From: Bactericera cockerelli
Lineage: Eukaryota > Arthropoda > Insecta > Hemiptera > Triozidae
DNA: 64,000 nt
Direction: 5' to 3'
Assembly: GCA_024516035.1 (NCBI GenBank)
Contig: CM044967.1
Location: 8,763,532 to 8,827,531, forward strand
In this document: piece after piece, positions 13,736-20,937 of the stretch
Numbering within the stretch: the first letter of the stretch is position 1
How the letters are laid out: each line of letters starts with the position of its first letter
Translations under genes and position numbers: made by a program
Notes under the pieces: generated by a model
Seen by the model: the letters and a program-made list of their open reading frames with translations, nothing else
Database searches by the model: none
What the model was told of the DNA's origin: nothing

Positions 13736-16700
13736 CGTAAATTACGTAGATCTCATTCAAAATTTACAAATAACTACCTACAAATACAGGGCATCCATAA
13801 AGTCTCGCTCAAGCCTGGGTTTCTCGAAAACGACTCAAAATATCAAAAAACGCTAAAACCCGTATATCTACACAGCCCCAGTCAGGCTGGAAATGGACCA
13901 ACTTCAAAATCTTAAATAGAATGGTGTGTCTTGTGGAATATTGTCTAAAGGTGTCATTGAGAGAATTTCATTACAACAAATTTCAGTGAGTTACGACTTG
14001 CCGTTCTTGAGATACAGGGTCGGACGTCCTGCGTATCCATATATTTTGACGTATAACTTGTTAACCGTAAATTATAGAAAAATGAAATTTGTCGATAAGA
14101 ACTCCTTATGGCAAGACCTGTCGAACAATTTATAACTCGACATACACTCTTGATGTTAGTTTCTGGTCGGTTCGTCAGGCAGCCGGACGAAAAAAAAAAA
14201 AAAAAACACTGCCAATTGTGGACACAATACTTCCTCGTGATTGTTTCACATTGTGTACACGTGCGAATTTTGAGTTTTTATACTAAATTACTTGTATCTC
14301 CGAAACGGCTGAACCGATTTTCTTCAAATTTGTTTTATATGGTAGAAAACCATTTTTTCTACATTCTAGATTCCACAAAAAATTCTGTATTGGCAAGTCG
14401 TGGTTCTTATTTTTTGACTTTTTTGTCCAAAATTTCGGATTTTCTTAAATATCAGAGTCAAATTAAAATTAATTTTAAAATAAAAAACAATGGTTCTGTA
14501 ACTATGCAACATTGTTCTTACAAGAGCATTGTTTTGTTGTGTAGCTATTTTTTGGTTAAATTCTCAAATTACCAAATCGAAGTTTGCTCAAAGGTGTATT
14601 GTTGTTGTGAGGCTATTATTTTGGTTGAATTATCAAGAGACTTATTACGTGAAAAATAATTCCTTCAGCACATAGAAAATTGACGTTTTTGATATCAGTT
14701 TTTTTTAATCATTCCAACACTTGACGACTATTTTTACACGTAGTGTTTTTTGGGGGATAATTATTTACCAGCAAGGCAATGTTGGGCAGGATCAGTATAT
14801 CTTCCTCCTTGCCACTACTTAGCTCCGGGATGAAAGTCAGAGGGTGAATAGGCGTGGCAGTTACGGTGCCATTGTCGTTGAGAGAGACGTTCACGTGAGC
14901 CATGCCTTCTCTGGAAATGCGAATGAAAAATAACATTAAAAAAGTTGATTTAGCAGAACTTCTCAGTTTTCCATTTTGACTGAATGAAATATTTAAAAAC
15001 GTTAAATCCTATCTCTTACAGCCGCGCTCACAGAGTGAACACAGAGCCTATAAATGATTGTACTCGTGTTAACCAAAATTCCAATACTCAAACTCACACT
15101 GCTAAATTTTGACCGTATATGAGACTCCGAACCACCGACCTCCAGATTACAAGTCTTATGCGTCAAACTACTGAGATCGGTCAACTACCTGTACACATAA
15201 GGTCCCACAAGTGGACATCTACCTGTACACATAAGGTCCCACTAGACACCTACCTGTACACATAAGGTCCCACTAGACACCTACCTGTACACATAAGGTC
15301 CCACTAGGTGCCACCTACGTGTACTACACATAAGGACCCACTAGGGGACACCTACCTGTACACATAAGGTCCCACTTCTTCGACCCTCATCTTCTCCTTG
15401 CCCGCCAGGAACTCCTCCCGGTTGGTCACATTGAACAGGTACACCTTGAGGAACAGCTCCACTGGAGGCTGCGCCCATAGCCCCAGGCTCTCACTGCCTT
15501 CACTCATTGTAACTTTCTGGAATCAGAGAATATAATATATTTTTAGAATCATTAATAGGTATTATTTAATTCTTTATTTACAGGACATAGGTATGCACAA
15601 ACAAATAATGATAAAAATACAAAATTGACAAAAATATAAACAAGAAAAAGATAAACAACATACATAAAATATATAATTATTATATTATGTACAATTGTGC
15701 CCATGGTAATTTATTCCACCCAACCCTTAGAGGTTGGGGAGGGAGACCTTTGTAGCTTTAGTTTCACTTTTTTTAATACTTATTTAATTTTTATCTTTCT
15801 GATCCTGATATTGAAAAATAATTTTCGATATGAGGGGCAGGCTGTTCCGGGCTCTCTCTGAAACACAGCCAAAAGTGGCACAACCTATTTGTCTCTTGGC
15901 CATCAGGGTGACAAAAAGTGAAGATACGTTCTTGCCTCAGAAATATAATATGAGATGAAATTCTCGAGTCATATTTTAAAATTAATAATAAAAGAGACTA
16001 GGAAAATATTCCAAACTTAATTTGTTAGGAATTAATTGTAATAACACAAATTCTTAGAGTGTAAAAATACATTTCTTAAAGGTTAAAAAGCTGTTTACGT
16101 TGGGAAATTTGTGATCTCCAGGAGTGTTTAGTGCGTCAAAGCTTTTAGCTTTAGGCTACATTCTGGTGACATTCAAGTCTCCTGGTGTTTTGATGCCTCG
16201 ACTATGAAAGAATTTTTCCATGCTATTTCTATGCCGATATTTTTAAGGAGACAGATTGAGAATTTTTTCACTACTTCCTGGGCCGTCTGAATTCTTAATT
16301 TAGAACATTCTAGACTCCGCACACCTAATCTTCAGGAGAAACAAATTGTCCGATTCATCTCATGCCGTGATTGGAAAACAAGTTTCACAGCTCTTTGTTA
16401 TTTTGGTATGGTGATTAAGAGGTAAATCATTCGATAGAGATTCTTAGAGTAAGGAAAAAAAATCTTATTATATCATGCAATCTGACTGTCTGCAGTCTGG
16501 CTGGGGTACTATAAACAGGGAGTAGACCAGCATTGGCTTGGTTCTGAGGGCCCTTGTCAATTATTAGACTCAATTATCATTAGCCTATCTTAAAACCATT
16601 AAGTCTAGGTATTTTGCGTTAGGTGGGTACGACCCTGGTGAAATATAGAGGTATAGACAGATAGACACTGTGAAAAGCTCTTAGCTATCAACTACAGTCA

Positions 16701-16982
16701 AACCTGGATATAAGAGAACAATATTTAGGTCAAATTTAACACTCTAAAGAAAAATAACCTCTCTACAAGATAAGTCTAGATGTAAGAGAAATTTCCGGTT
16801 CCTGGAGTTCTCTTGTATTCAGATTCGACGGTATTATTTTCCTATACTTACTTTATTTATACTTTATATTTCATATTTTTCTATACTTACATAAGAGAAT
16901 ATGATATCGTATGGATTAACAACTATTATCACACTGCTCACTAGGAGAGCGATGAGGCCCATCAGCATAGTAGAACACACAT
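635..16982 (-). CDS. emp: CD36-family scavenger receptor, emp-like (partial gene, seven exons)
   Basis: Seven minus-strand exons join in phase into about 370 residues of a CD36-family (class B scavenger receptor) protein. Such proteins are two-pass membrane receptors with a large glycosylated ectodomain that bind lipoproteins, lipids or apoptotic debris. In order the sequence shows a first membrane segment ending NPYDIIFSY, a region with FNVTN and EEVGPYVYR, ILPNIALL, REFMFGY, GLIDR/MYDF, SDGTKF, SLCRAVPM, CFC and GFPIALSYPHF. The six conserved ectodomain cysteines are all present, and every junction has GT-AG sites. The family is usually near 500 residues, so roughly 110 C-terminal residues with the second membrane segment lie left of position 1, and the cytoplasmic N-terminus was not found. 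The motifs FMFGY, LLFFRKSLCRA and DVTDCYYG fit insect emp better than croquemort or SNMP, but the subfamily call is from memory. Family membership is near certain. Confidence 0.9.
862..1066 (-). mobile_element. tRNA-headed SINE, family B
   Basis: On the minus strand a tRNA-like head starts CCCGGTAGCTCAGTGGTAAAG (box A) and has GGTTCGAAACCC (box B), followed by a body with GGGATTTTTACCACATAATA, GGCTTACTGCTGGAATAATG and CCTTATCGGGCAGTAT. A full relative on the plus strand is at 53208-53428. Body-only or head-only pieces are at 10830-11000, 21153-21226, 24372-24478 and 35745-35800. Confidence 0.75.
1513..1681 (-). CDS. emp: emp-like exon f (cysteine-rich segment)
   Basis: This 169-bp exon encodes 56 codons plus one base, from ERISETYEVSSLPVYKYTF through CFCRRGFQC to GLIDVTDCYYG. 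It contributes the last four of the six ectodomain cysteines, including the hallmark C-x-C. The donor is TATG|GTGCGT with one base of the glycine codon in this exon, which pairs exactly with the two bases opening exon g. The acceptor ACAG follows an uninterrupted run of 30 T in the gene sense (A on the plus strand, 1686-1715), which acts as the polypyrimidine tract. Confidence 0.92.
1686..1715. repeat. A30 homopolymer forming a polypyrimidine tract
   Basis: Thirty consecutive A on the plus strand are T on the gene strand, ending four bases before the AG of the exon f acceptor. The length is likely polymorphic and error-prone in assembly. Confidence 0.95.
1920..2062 (+). mobile_element. SINE family F tail fragment
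   Basis: CTACCCACTAAAATTGTGA plus a run ending TAATAACACAAAG matches the 3' part of the family F SINE at 3318-3590. The tRNA-like head is not recognisable here. Confidence 0.4.
2085..2400. mobile_element. Two adjacent degraded Harbinger-like MITEs (family G)
   Basis: Two copies of the motif set GAATTATRAAACAGGATTA, ACTCGGGCTATAGCGCACTG and TGTCTGACTTAT occur back to back. The intact version is at 57720-57871. These copies are too worn to define target duplications. Confidence 0.5.
2953..3095 (-). mobile_element. tRNA-headed SINE, family A
   Basis: On the minus strand the head has TAGCTTGATCGGTAAGGAGG-type box A and TTCAAGTCCTAG box B, and the body ends with ACTCA..GTTGTGATATCACGAAAGTG and AACACAAATATGATAACTTT. 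This is the commonest SINE of the window, with about a dozen copies in both orientations. Confidence 0.7.
3318..3590 (-). mobile_element. tRNA-headed SINE, family F (fullest copy)
   Basis: In minus sense it starts CACTGTGGCAGAGCGAGTTAG, with box B GGGTTCGATTCCCAGC, then CTCTGTACTTGGATGTTCGG, CTCATACCTCGTGAGGAAAA and a tail TGTGACATAATAACACAAAG. Other copies are at 6075-6233, 12632-12765, 21893-22035, 42664-42790 and inside the 1009-bp repeats near 26800 and 35016. Confidence 0.7.
3745..3925 (-). mobile_element. LINE 3' end with terminal hairpin (family L, copy 2)
   Basis: This is the best-preserved copy. In minus sense the hairpin with arms GATTGCC and GGCAATAAC runs into CCCGCCCTTTAGTAAG, then 130 bp of AT-rich 3' UTR and an (ATT)n tail at 3737-3760. 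It closely matches the copy at 460-607. It lies in the intron between exons e and f. Confidence 0.6.
4071..4295 (-). CDS. emp: emp-like exon e (central ectodomain, first two cysteines)
   Basis: This 225-bp, phase 0-0 exon of 75 codons begins MYDFTGDVSTTYTGEGDVKK and ends SLCRAVPM. It carries TYTGE, WDMPCGQIDG and ASDGTKF, diagnostic for the CD36 superfamily (a G-x-C-x-x-(I/V)-x-G turn followed by SDG). The first two of the six disulfide cysteines are here. The acceptor is attttcag|ATG and the donor ATG|GTGAGA. The open frame continues into the intron to 3990, but the tail is not conserved and the GT is well placed. Confidence 0.94.
4365..4560 (+). repeat. pogo-like MITE end expanded into short tandem units
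   Basis: CAGTCAAACCTAGTTATAAA begins like the terminal repeat at 16693. Then GGTATAAGAGAAACCTG-type units of about 16-18 bp repeat some seven times. This looks like a slippage array grown from one transposon end. Confidence 0.65.
4608..4765. mobile_element. Palindromic MITE (family I), copy 1
   Basis: A near-perfect palindrome runs from CTCCCTTTCAACCGTC to GACGGTTGAAAGGGAG with inner arms around CTGATTGGT and ACCAATCAGAGTGCG. The outer ends resemble GGGC..TTTCCAGAAA. Relatives are at 54060-54352 and 55628-55928. Confidence 0.65.
4766..5900. other. Intron sequence without recognisable features
   Basis: This AT-rich part of the intron between exons d and e contains open frames up to 94 codons, but none resembles a known protein or has codon structure like the exons. 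Confidence 0.5.
5903..6055 (+). repeat. Dispersed repeat R
   Basis: The segment from GTCTGGCTGGGGGACTATA through GGGCCCTTGTCAATTATTAG and CTACTGTCTGGCTACCATCG to ACCCTATGATGAATA recurs at 23518-23720 and in part at 16495-16565. No coding sequence or terminal repeats are visible. Confidence 0.7.
6075..6233 (-). mobile_element. tRNA-headed SINE, family F
   Basis: In minus sense the head has GGTTCGAAGCC-type box B, followed by a stretch with CTCATATCATACCCTGTGAG and the AAAATGAGT block as in the copy at 3318. It directly abuts the MITE at 6237. Confidence 0.6.
6237..6383. mobile_element. Harbinger-like MITE (family G)
   Basis: Terminal inverted repeats GGGCCACATTATGAAACAGG and CCTGTTTTATAACTCGGCCC bound a 147-bp element. 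TAA precedes it and TAG follows. GGGCC ends with a three-base TWA duplication are typical of the PIF/Harbinger superfamily. It has no coding capacity. Confidence 0.75.
6480..6836 (+). mobile_element. tRNA-headed SINE, family C, full length
   Basis: The head has CCGTGGCGTAACGGTTGTGA (box A region) and GAGTTCGATTCCCGG (box B). A body with CCCAGGCTGGGTGAGGTTAA and GCGAATGGAGGGTAGAAC follows, then CACCGTGATTTAGGTATC and an ATT-repeat tail. About 100 bp of the body (6605-6700) is shared with the 5S-headed SINEs. Minus-strand copies are at 13396-13637, 41292-41403 and 47121-47476. Confidence 0.85.
6840..7380. other. Very AT-rich intron sequence
   Basis: I see no gene, element end or tandem order in this stretch. 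Confidence 0.4.
7530..7665 (-). repeat. Dispersed repeat S (single unit)
   Basis: In minus sense it contains AAGCAGGGTCGACGTTGTTC, CTCATGGTTGAGGTTGGTTG and TGGATGCACTTCC. It is the dispersed form of the unit that is tandemly arrayed at 19495-19850. Other single copies are at 26098-26170, 38170-38245 and 39780-39960. Confidence 0.6.
7932..8221. mobile_element. 290-bp TIR element (family M)
   Basis: The first and last 33 or so bases are inverted copies: AATTGAGGGCTCTAGTATCA, then AAACCGGCT and TCTCC, with one mismatch in about 33. The interior is AT-rich with no ORF. This is a non-autonomous DNA transposon with no relative elsewhere in the window. Confidence 0.85.
8230..9290. other. Intron sequence; short imperfect tandem repeat
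   Basis: Between 8985 and 9110 a unit with AGAAGTTTTAATCCTAGATC / ATCAACACCAATTTATCATG appears twice with variation. At 9140-9260 a piece with CCACTTGTTTCTGTCTAGGG is shared, inverted, with 24775-24900 and 39960-40065. Nothing else is recognisable. Confidence 0.4.
9298..9450. mobile_element. pogo-like MITE (family H)
   Basis: GGTCAAACCTGAATATAGG at the left and CTCTTATATCTAGGTTGGACTG at the right are the inverted ends described for 16693-16830. Confidence 0.6.
10010..10095 (+). mobile_element. LINE 3' end (family L, copy 4)
   Basis: In plus sense GATATTGTCTCAGGCAATAA forms a small imperfect hairpin followed by CACGCCC, an AATAAA-containing stretch and TATTATATTATTATA. It is a shorter, diverged relative of the other family L ends. 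Confidence 0.4.
10247..10575 (-). mobile_element. LINE 3' end (family L, copy 3) interrupted by a SINE
   Basis: The hairpin arms GGGCGGTGCGAATGCC and GGTATTC..CGCACCACCC are related to the other family L hairpins but carry different paired bases. The loop is split by a SINE at 10357-10515, which is flanked by a perfect 13-bp target duplication (CCAACGGTATTCT at 10344-10356 and 10516-10528). The LINE piece reaches the exon d donor duplication. Confidence 0.6.
10357..10515 (-). mobile_element. tRNA-headed SINE, family A, with perfect target duplication
   Basis: The minus-strand copy runs from box A (TAGCTTTATCGATAAGGCAG) and box B (GGTTCAAGTCCCGG) to GATATCACGAAAGTGATG and AACACAAATATGATAACTTT. 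It is flanked by the 13-bp repeat CCAACGGTATTCT on both sides. Confidence 0.88.
10540..10611 (-). repeat. 36-bp tandem duplication spanning the exon d donor
   Basis: Two 36-bp units (10540-10575 and 10576-10611) differ at the last base. The right unit contains the real exon d end and donor. The left unit is an extra copy of exon end plus GTAAGT 36 bases into the intron. Use of the distal copy would add 12 codons, but the frame hits TAG at the third one (GTA AGT TAG). This is the second such junction duplication in the gene. Confidence 0.9.
10600..10800 (-). CDS. emp: emp-like exon d (apical helical region)
   Basis: This 201-bp, phase 0-0 exon of 67 codons begins SFANVMADASLLTRMGVNLL and ends DKLGLIDR. 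It holds REFMFGYESALVTLG and FMPSWIAFDKLGLIDR, the region that in CD36 proteins forms the apical helix bundle and the start of the central beta core. The acceptor is ctcccccag|AGT and the donor AGG|GTAAGT. A 36-bp duplication just inside the intron repeats the donor (see 10540-10611). Confidence 0.94.
10830..11000 (-). mobile_element. SINE family B, head missing
   Basis: The minus-strand body with CTCCCATTTGGGATTTTTAC and CTTACTGCTGGAATAATGAG matches 862-1066. The tRNA-like head is absent. Confidence 0.6.
11412..11497. mobile_element. pogo-like MITE remnant (family H)
   Basis: The right end reads CTCTTATGTGCAGGTTCGACTG; the left end is decayed. Confidence 0.45.
11505..11585 (+). repeat. GC-rich hairpin repeat shared with the 1009-bp repeats
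   Basis: AAGCTCGCCGGGAGGCGAGC is a perfect hairpin (GCTCGCC/GGCGAGC) followed by GCTCGTCAAG, GCCAGCC and TATTAACACGAAACAGAGTT. The same sequence occurs near 26916-26975 and 35132-35191. Confidence 0.7.
11870..12275. repeat. Degenerate tandem array, about 150-bp units
   Basis: Three diverged units each have a CAGAGCCG or GGAGTCACGCC block, a TTATCC block and a GAAAGGTCT block in the same order. There is no coding potential. Confidence 0.5.
12632..12765 (+). mobile_element. tRNA-headed SINE, family F
   Basis: TCTGTGGTGGTCG.. leads to box B GGGTTTGAATCCCGGC and then CTCTGTACTTTGGATGTCCG, as in the full copy at 3318-3590. Confidence 0.65.
12800..13395. other. AT-rich intron, no feature seen
   Basis: No gene, terminal repeat or array was found. 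Confidence 0.4.
13396..13637 (-). mobile_element. tRNA-headed SINE, family C
   Basis: The minus-strand copy has GGCGTAATGGTTGTAACTAC in the head and the shared body block CGAATGGAGGGTAAAACCCT. Confidence 0.75.
13788..14700. repeat. Probable degraded mobile element, unclassified
   Basis: The left part starts GGGCATCCATAAAGTCTCGC, a pattern often seen at ends of decayed DNA transposons. An A16 run is at 14190. TTGTATCTCCGAAACGGCTG and following bases are of a type frequent in invertebrate repeats. The 183-codon open frame here (14108-14659) is AT-biased and unlike any protein I know. Confidence 0.3.
14769..14910 (-). CDS. emp: emp-like exon c
   Basis: This 142-bp exon completes the arginine codon split with exon b and encodes EGMAHVNVSLNDNGTVTATP onward to ILPNIALL. 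The pattern of an alternating strand, an NGTV turn, a Pro-Glu-Leu-Ser segment and LPN(I/V)xLL is typical of the CD36 N-terminal third. The acceptor is gcatttccag|A and the donor CTG|GTAAAT, ending at phase 0. There are two consensus N-glycosylation sites (NVS and NGT). The exon abuts no repeats. Confidence 0.93.
15090..15184 (-). mobile_element. SINE family A, abutting the exon b donor array
   Basis: In minus sense the head has TTGACCGATCTCAGTAGTTT and GGTTCGGAGTCTC box B. Its 5' end meets the last donor-copy unit at 15184. Confidence 0.6.
15184..15355 (-). repeat. Tandem copies of exon b 3' end and its splice donor
   Basis: Five tandem units of about 31-37 bp follow the authentic donor of exon b. 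Each repeats the last roughly 20 coding bases (GGGACCTTATGTGTACAG in the gene sense) and the donor GTAGGT. Four units keep an intact CAG|GTAG site and one is mutated at this point. Reading through any unit in the gene frame meets TAG directly at the donor (TAC AGG TAG), so use of a distal donor would give a truncated message. Confidence 0.9.
15356..15516 (-). CDS. emp: emp-like exon b: start of ectodomain
   Basis: This exon encodes 53 residues plus two bases of a split arginine codon, starting KVTMSEGSESLGLW and ending EEVGPYVYR. It contains the family block LFLKVYLFNVTN with a consensus N-glycosylation site. The acceptor is attccag|AAA at phase 0 and the donor is CAG|GTAGGT with two bases of the codon in this exon. 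Local GC is much higher than in the flanks. Immediately past the donor, five more copies of the exon end plus donor follow in the intron (see the repeat at 15184-15355). Confidence 0.92.
15570..15725 (-). mobile_element. LINE 3' end (family L, copy 5)
   Basis: The AT-rich 3' UTR blocks (CAAACAAATAATG, AAAATTGACAAA, AAACAACATA in plus sense) match the copies at 3745 and 460. The hairpin end at 15690-15725 is decayed but still followed by CCACCCAACCCTT. It lies in the intron between exons a and b. Confidence 0.5.
15730..16490. other. Intron a-b, mostly unrecognised
   Basis: Apart from the LINE end at 15570-15725 and repeat R at 16495, this intron shows no motif I can name. Confidence 0.4.
16495..16565 (+). 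repeat. Dispersed repeat R, fragment
   Basis: GTCTGGCTGGGGTACTATAA through GGGCCCTTGTCAATTATTAG matches 5903-6055. Confidence 0.65.
16693..16830. mobile_element. pogo/Tigger-like MITE (family H), best copy
   Basis: TA|CAGTCAAACCTGGATATAAG opens and CTCTTGTATTCAGATTCGAC|GG TA closes the element. CAGTCRAACCT ends inserted at TA are the signature of pogo/Tigger transposons. About 138 bp with no coding sequence; it sits close to exon a. Confidence 0.7.
16891..16982 (-). CDS. emp: emp-like exon a: first transmembrane segment
   Basis: This 92-bp exon encodes 30 residues after two bases that complete a split codon. A hydrophobic stretch MLMGLIALLVSSVIIVV is followed by NPYDIIFSY, the usual juxtamembrane end of the N-terminal membrane helix in CD36 proteins. 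The acceptor reads gatttcag and the donor TAT|GTAAGT, leaving phase 0, which matches the next exon. The other two frames hit stops. An in-frame ATG lies five codons in, so translation could begin here, but the incoming phase implies an upstream coding exon for the cytoplasmic tail. None was recognised between here and about 19000. Confidence 0.85.
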
Positions 16983-16999
16983 CTGAAATCACAGAGAAA

Positions 17000-17628
17000 A
17001 TACAAATTTATTACATGATCATGTTTGTGTTTTATCGTAAAAATTACAAAAGATCTGGGTGAATGCCTCACAGCAGTGACCGGGCACAGAATTAGTCCGG
17101 CCTTTCTGTAGCAAAGAATATCCAGTTAATTTAAGATCAAGTACAGAATTCTATGTACGTCAAACCCACAAAAGAATTCGATGTAATGACGTGGTTCTTG
17201 AAATAGAGCTTGTTAAAGATCTAAGCAAAAATAGTAATTTTTTAAGGCAGGTGAAAATTTGGTGTTTTACTCTTCGCATCGGTCCTATAACAACAAAACC
17301 AAATATCAGAACTGAACTACTCCATTTTCTGCAAATCAATACAGGTTTTTGTGTTTTTATTGAGTTACCTAAATAGATTTAGTTACATGAATTTAAATAC
17401 TATTTTAAAACAAATAGGTATAGGTAAATAAAAGTAAATATTTTTTTATTATTATTAGAAAGCCAGTTGAGTTGTAGGCAAAACTTATTAACTCTACCTT
17501 TATCCGCATAGAATTGACGCGATGATAGTGCTGACAAAAAAGCCAACTTCATAATGACAGCTCTGCCTCTATCCCAATCCTTCTCTTTGCACAAGAAAAC
17601 ACTTCTACACAAAGAAACTCCAAGAAAG

Positions 17629-17667
<39 letters not shown>

Positions 17668-18895
17668 GGGTACTGGTCTAAAATTAGCTTCTTGACATCA
17701 AGGAAGTTTGGCCCCGCTATTATTCTTCCGACCCTGTATCTGTATTTTTACTTGTGATCGCAGAGGACTAACACTTTGACGATGTAAAAAAATAAAGTCA
17801 TAAATCAAATCCTTTGCGCGTAATGAATTAATTTTCTCGAGTATTTTTCTATGCGAAAATAATACGTATACCTAATATTAAAGTTGTTATTTTCCAATAT
17901 GGGTGATTAACTTTTAAAAATATCAAATTTAAAATTTATTTGTTGGTAACTATAGAGTAGGTGTTATCTTGGGCATCTTGAATATTGGACTCCTTCCTGT
18001 ATTGAAACATTTATGTTATCGAAGCATTTGCACCGCCACTATTTTCCAATTGGTTTTCACAAGGTTTGTCTAACTCGTATGTTCGATTCTGTCGATAAAT
18101 GTCAACAAATGAAAAACATGAGATCACTAACTTGGTCGACTATTTATATTTATAATATTAAAAAATTCAAAACACATCAGAAAGTTGGCTCCTTCTTTCA
18201 TCTATTTCCTGGATACAATATATTTTGTAACAAAATTCCAAAGAAAACCGAGAAAATCGATGTTTATATTCTACCGAGTTAGAACTTTCGAAAAAAATAC
18301 GAGCAATTACAACAGCAACAGTGATAAACGTCTTGGAAAAATAGAGCACTAATCAAATGATATCTGTCAGTTAACACAATGCATACTGGAAAAACTACTT
18401 CCTAATCGAAATATGTGAGACATTGAATGAATAAAGATTAGCTGTTAGTTGATACGTCATTGGGGAAATCTCTAACGCTAGATAAGTTCATATCGCAGCC
18501 ATTTAGGGTGTACTGCCTGAGGGTGGACTAATGCACTGTTTTTCATCTAATTTATTTTCATGGTTTTCCATTGCACCTAATAGATCATATCAAGTTCAAT
18601 GAAATGATAAGCTATCTCGCAGACGACCCAGTTAGCTGGAGGCTGGTGGAAAACAAAACGAGTCTCATAAAATCCTAGACGAGAATCTGACGATGAAAAG
18701 TGGCAATAAATGATTAGAGGTAGTCACAAGTCAGGTTGCAACTGGTAGATATGTTTATTTTGTAGGTTTCCAATTCCATTTCCACTCCATCACTAAGATC
18801 TCTTTGGAAATGACACATTCATAAGAGCTTGTGGTAAGTTTTGTTAAGAAAAAAAAAAAAAAAAAACTATGAGTGAAATAACAGTAAGTTATAAT
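17000..18895. other. Region upstream of exon a, no firm feature
   Basis: An A37-type run is at 17629-17666 and A18 at 18848. A short frame near 18600 reads SYLADDPVSWRLVENKTSLI but has no splice context or known relative. No upstream emp-like exon was found. Confidence 0.35.
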
Positions 18896-18944
18896 TTTAT
18901 TGTGTATTCTTTGTGATATCATGTCACAAATTATTTGAGTAGGT

Positions 18945-19117
18945 ATAATAGGCCGAATTATAAAGTAGAATCACAAGAAGGATAAGTCAAGACGGAGTTT
19001 CAAACAATCACAGAGCACTATTAATAGTCATACTACAGGGAAATATTATAATAGTCCCTTTAGAGATAAATTTGGACTGGAAATTTTTCTCTTATATCCA
19101 GGTTCGACTATGTACGA
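18945..19117. mobile_element. Remnants of MITE families G and H
   Basis: GGCCGAATTATAAAGTAGAA matches family G. CTCTTATATCCAGGTTCGAC at 19091 is the right end of family H. Confidence 0.5.
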
Positions 19118-19494
19118 GTACTTAAATCATGATAAATATGTCCATATTTTCCATCTAAACAGTGAAAAGACGACTTTCAGAACAGTACCTACCTGCAAAA
19201 AGAACAATCAATTTTTCTAACAGACCTGCAGTGGAAAGTAGAGTTGATATTTCTAATGGATAAAGATCCGGCCCAGGTAGTAAAATAAATAAAAATGAGG
19301 GAAATATATTTTTTTAATTGAAAACAATATTATACATATAGTCTAAAATAAGAAAGTAACTGTCTAGACTTGTAGAACTCGGGTTTCCTGTTTGATTACG
19401 TGTAGCTGTCTATTTCATAACATGTTGAACCAGACTGGAAGTGCAAGATAGATTTTTCATTTCTCAATCATCTTCTTCTTTCACTTTGCCTTTT

Positions 19495-19850
19495 CCCAAA
19501 CCTACTGGGGGTTGGTATTGTTCAACCTCTTCGCCTCTTCTTCGTGGCTGAGGTTGGTTGGTTCTGTTTCCCAAACCTACTTGGGGTCGATATTGTTCAA
19601 CCTCTTCCTCATGGCTGAGGTTGCTTGGTTCTGATTCCTAAACCTTCTTGGGGTCGGTATTGTTCAACCTCTTCCTCATGGCTGAGGTTGCTTGGTCATG
19701 TTTCCCAAACCTACTTGGGGTTGATATTGTTCAACCTCTTCCTCATGGCTGAGGTTGCTTGGTTCTGTTTCCTAAACCTACTTGGGGTTGTTATTGTTCA
19801 ACCTCTTCCTCGTGGCTGAGGTTTCTGGCACTCGTACTTCCACATTTTAC
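19495..19850 (+). repeat. 67-bp minisatellite, five units, made from repeat S
   Basis: Five units each read CCAAACCTACTTGGGGTCG, TTGTTCAACCTCTTCCTC, GTGGCTGAGGTTG and TTGGTTCTG. The flanking CTTCTTCTTTCACTTTGCC and TGGATGCCCTTCC belong to a single dispersed copy, so the array arose by internal tandem duplication. Confidence 0.9.
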
Positions 19851-19964
19851 GACTGGATGCCCTTCCTACTTAAACCCTGCTAAGAGTTGATACATAAAAT
19901 TGTCTTTTGATTCGCAATCAATAATTTATTATTAAACATTTTGTATGGCTTCGTGGAATACGTA

Positions 19965-20100
19965 CTCATCTTTTATGTAGGTTACCCGGGTTCGAATCCC
20001 GGCGTGCTTGGATTTTTCTGGCTACGTACTAGGACGTTACGGGGTCCACTGATAACTCTTGGGGACAGTTAAGTAGTTATTTGTACAAAGTGGCGACATC
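19965..20100 (+). mobile_element. SINE family F, diverged
   Basis: Box B GGGTTCGAATCCCGGC is followed by GGTCCACTGATAAC. The head upstream of it is worn. Confidence 0.4.
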
Positions 20101-20468
20101 ACCAGAGTAAAAATAAAATAATGTAAACGATACTCTAGATTCAAAAATCATTCGAAAAATAATGAGAGACTCTGTTCAGTGTTCATATTGCCTATTTTGA
20201 ATTTCCTGCAGTTTTCAAAAAGGTAAATAAGGAGAAATAATCTTGTATTTGGCCATTGGGTGGTATTCTAACGCACGGATTCTTACGCTATACCACAAAA
20301 ACTACGGAATAACCAATCGAACACAGTACAATCAATATAATTATGTAAGAGCTCATTATTTTGTATACCGTGCTAAGCAGTTCGATTTATTTTTTTATTT
20401 TTTCAAGATGTGTGTTCACAGCCTTTTTTATTTCGTGGCCATGAAACTGCAGCTACTGTCTGATAAGT

Positions 20469-20500
20469 TTGTTGTTGTTGTTGTTGTTGTTGTTGTTGAC
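20469..20500 (+). repeat. (GTT)n microsatellite
   Basis: About ten GTT units lie in an otherwise featureless stretch. Confidence 0.9.
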
Positions 20501-20937
20501 CCGACCTTATAAGAAAGAACTTCAGATTGATAGATAGTGAATGGCTCTGTGGAACACTACTATACGCAGGACTAGTATATACCAGTTCCATTTCCCTGGC
20601 CTCAAAAGTAATGTCGCTGGTCTAGAGACCATCATGAGAACAGACAGGAACATTTAAGTTTTATGCAGATCGTTAGAATTTGATATCCCGGCCGCTCAAA
20701 TTACAAGAACAACGATTACAAATCAGGTTGACATTGATTGCCTTGAACTTTGAAGACACCTGACTTTGGAGAAGATCTAGTTGTTCACCATATCCTTTAG
20801 CTTTACTTGTTCCGGTTCAATAGGATGTAACCTTGTTACCTTGTCAACCTTTTTTCTCACTTTACCCTGTAAGGTAAGGTATTTGTATTGGAATTTAATT
20901 TAAACTACATGATTTTTTGTTGGTGTTTTGATATAAT

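Noticed and set aside
14108..14659. 183-codon open frame as a gene
   Set aside because: It spans an A16 run, is AT-driven, has no family match and lies in repeat-like sequence.
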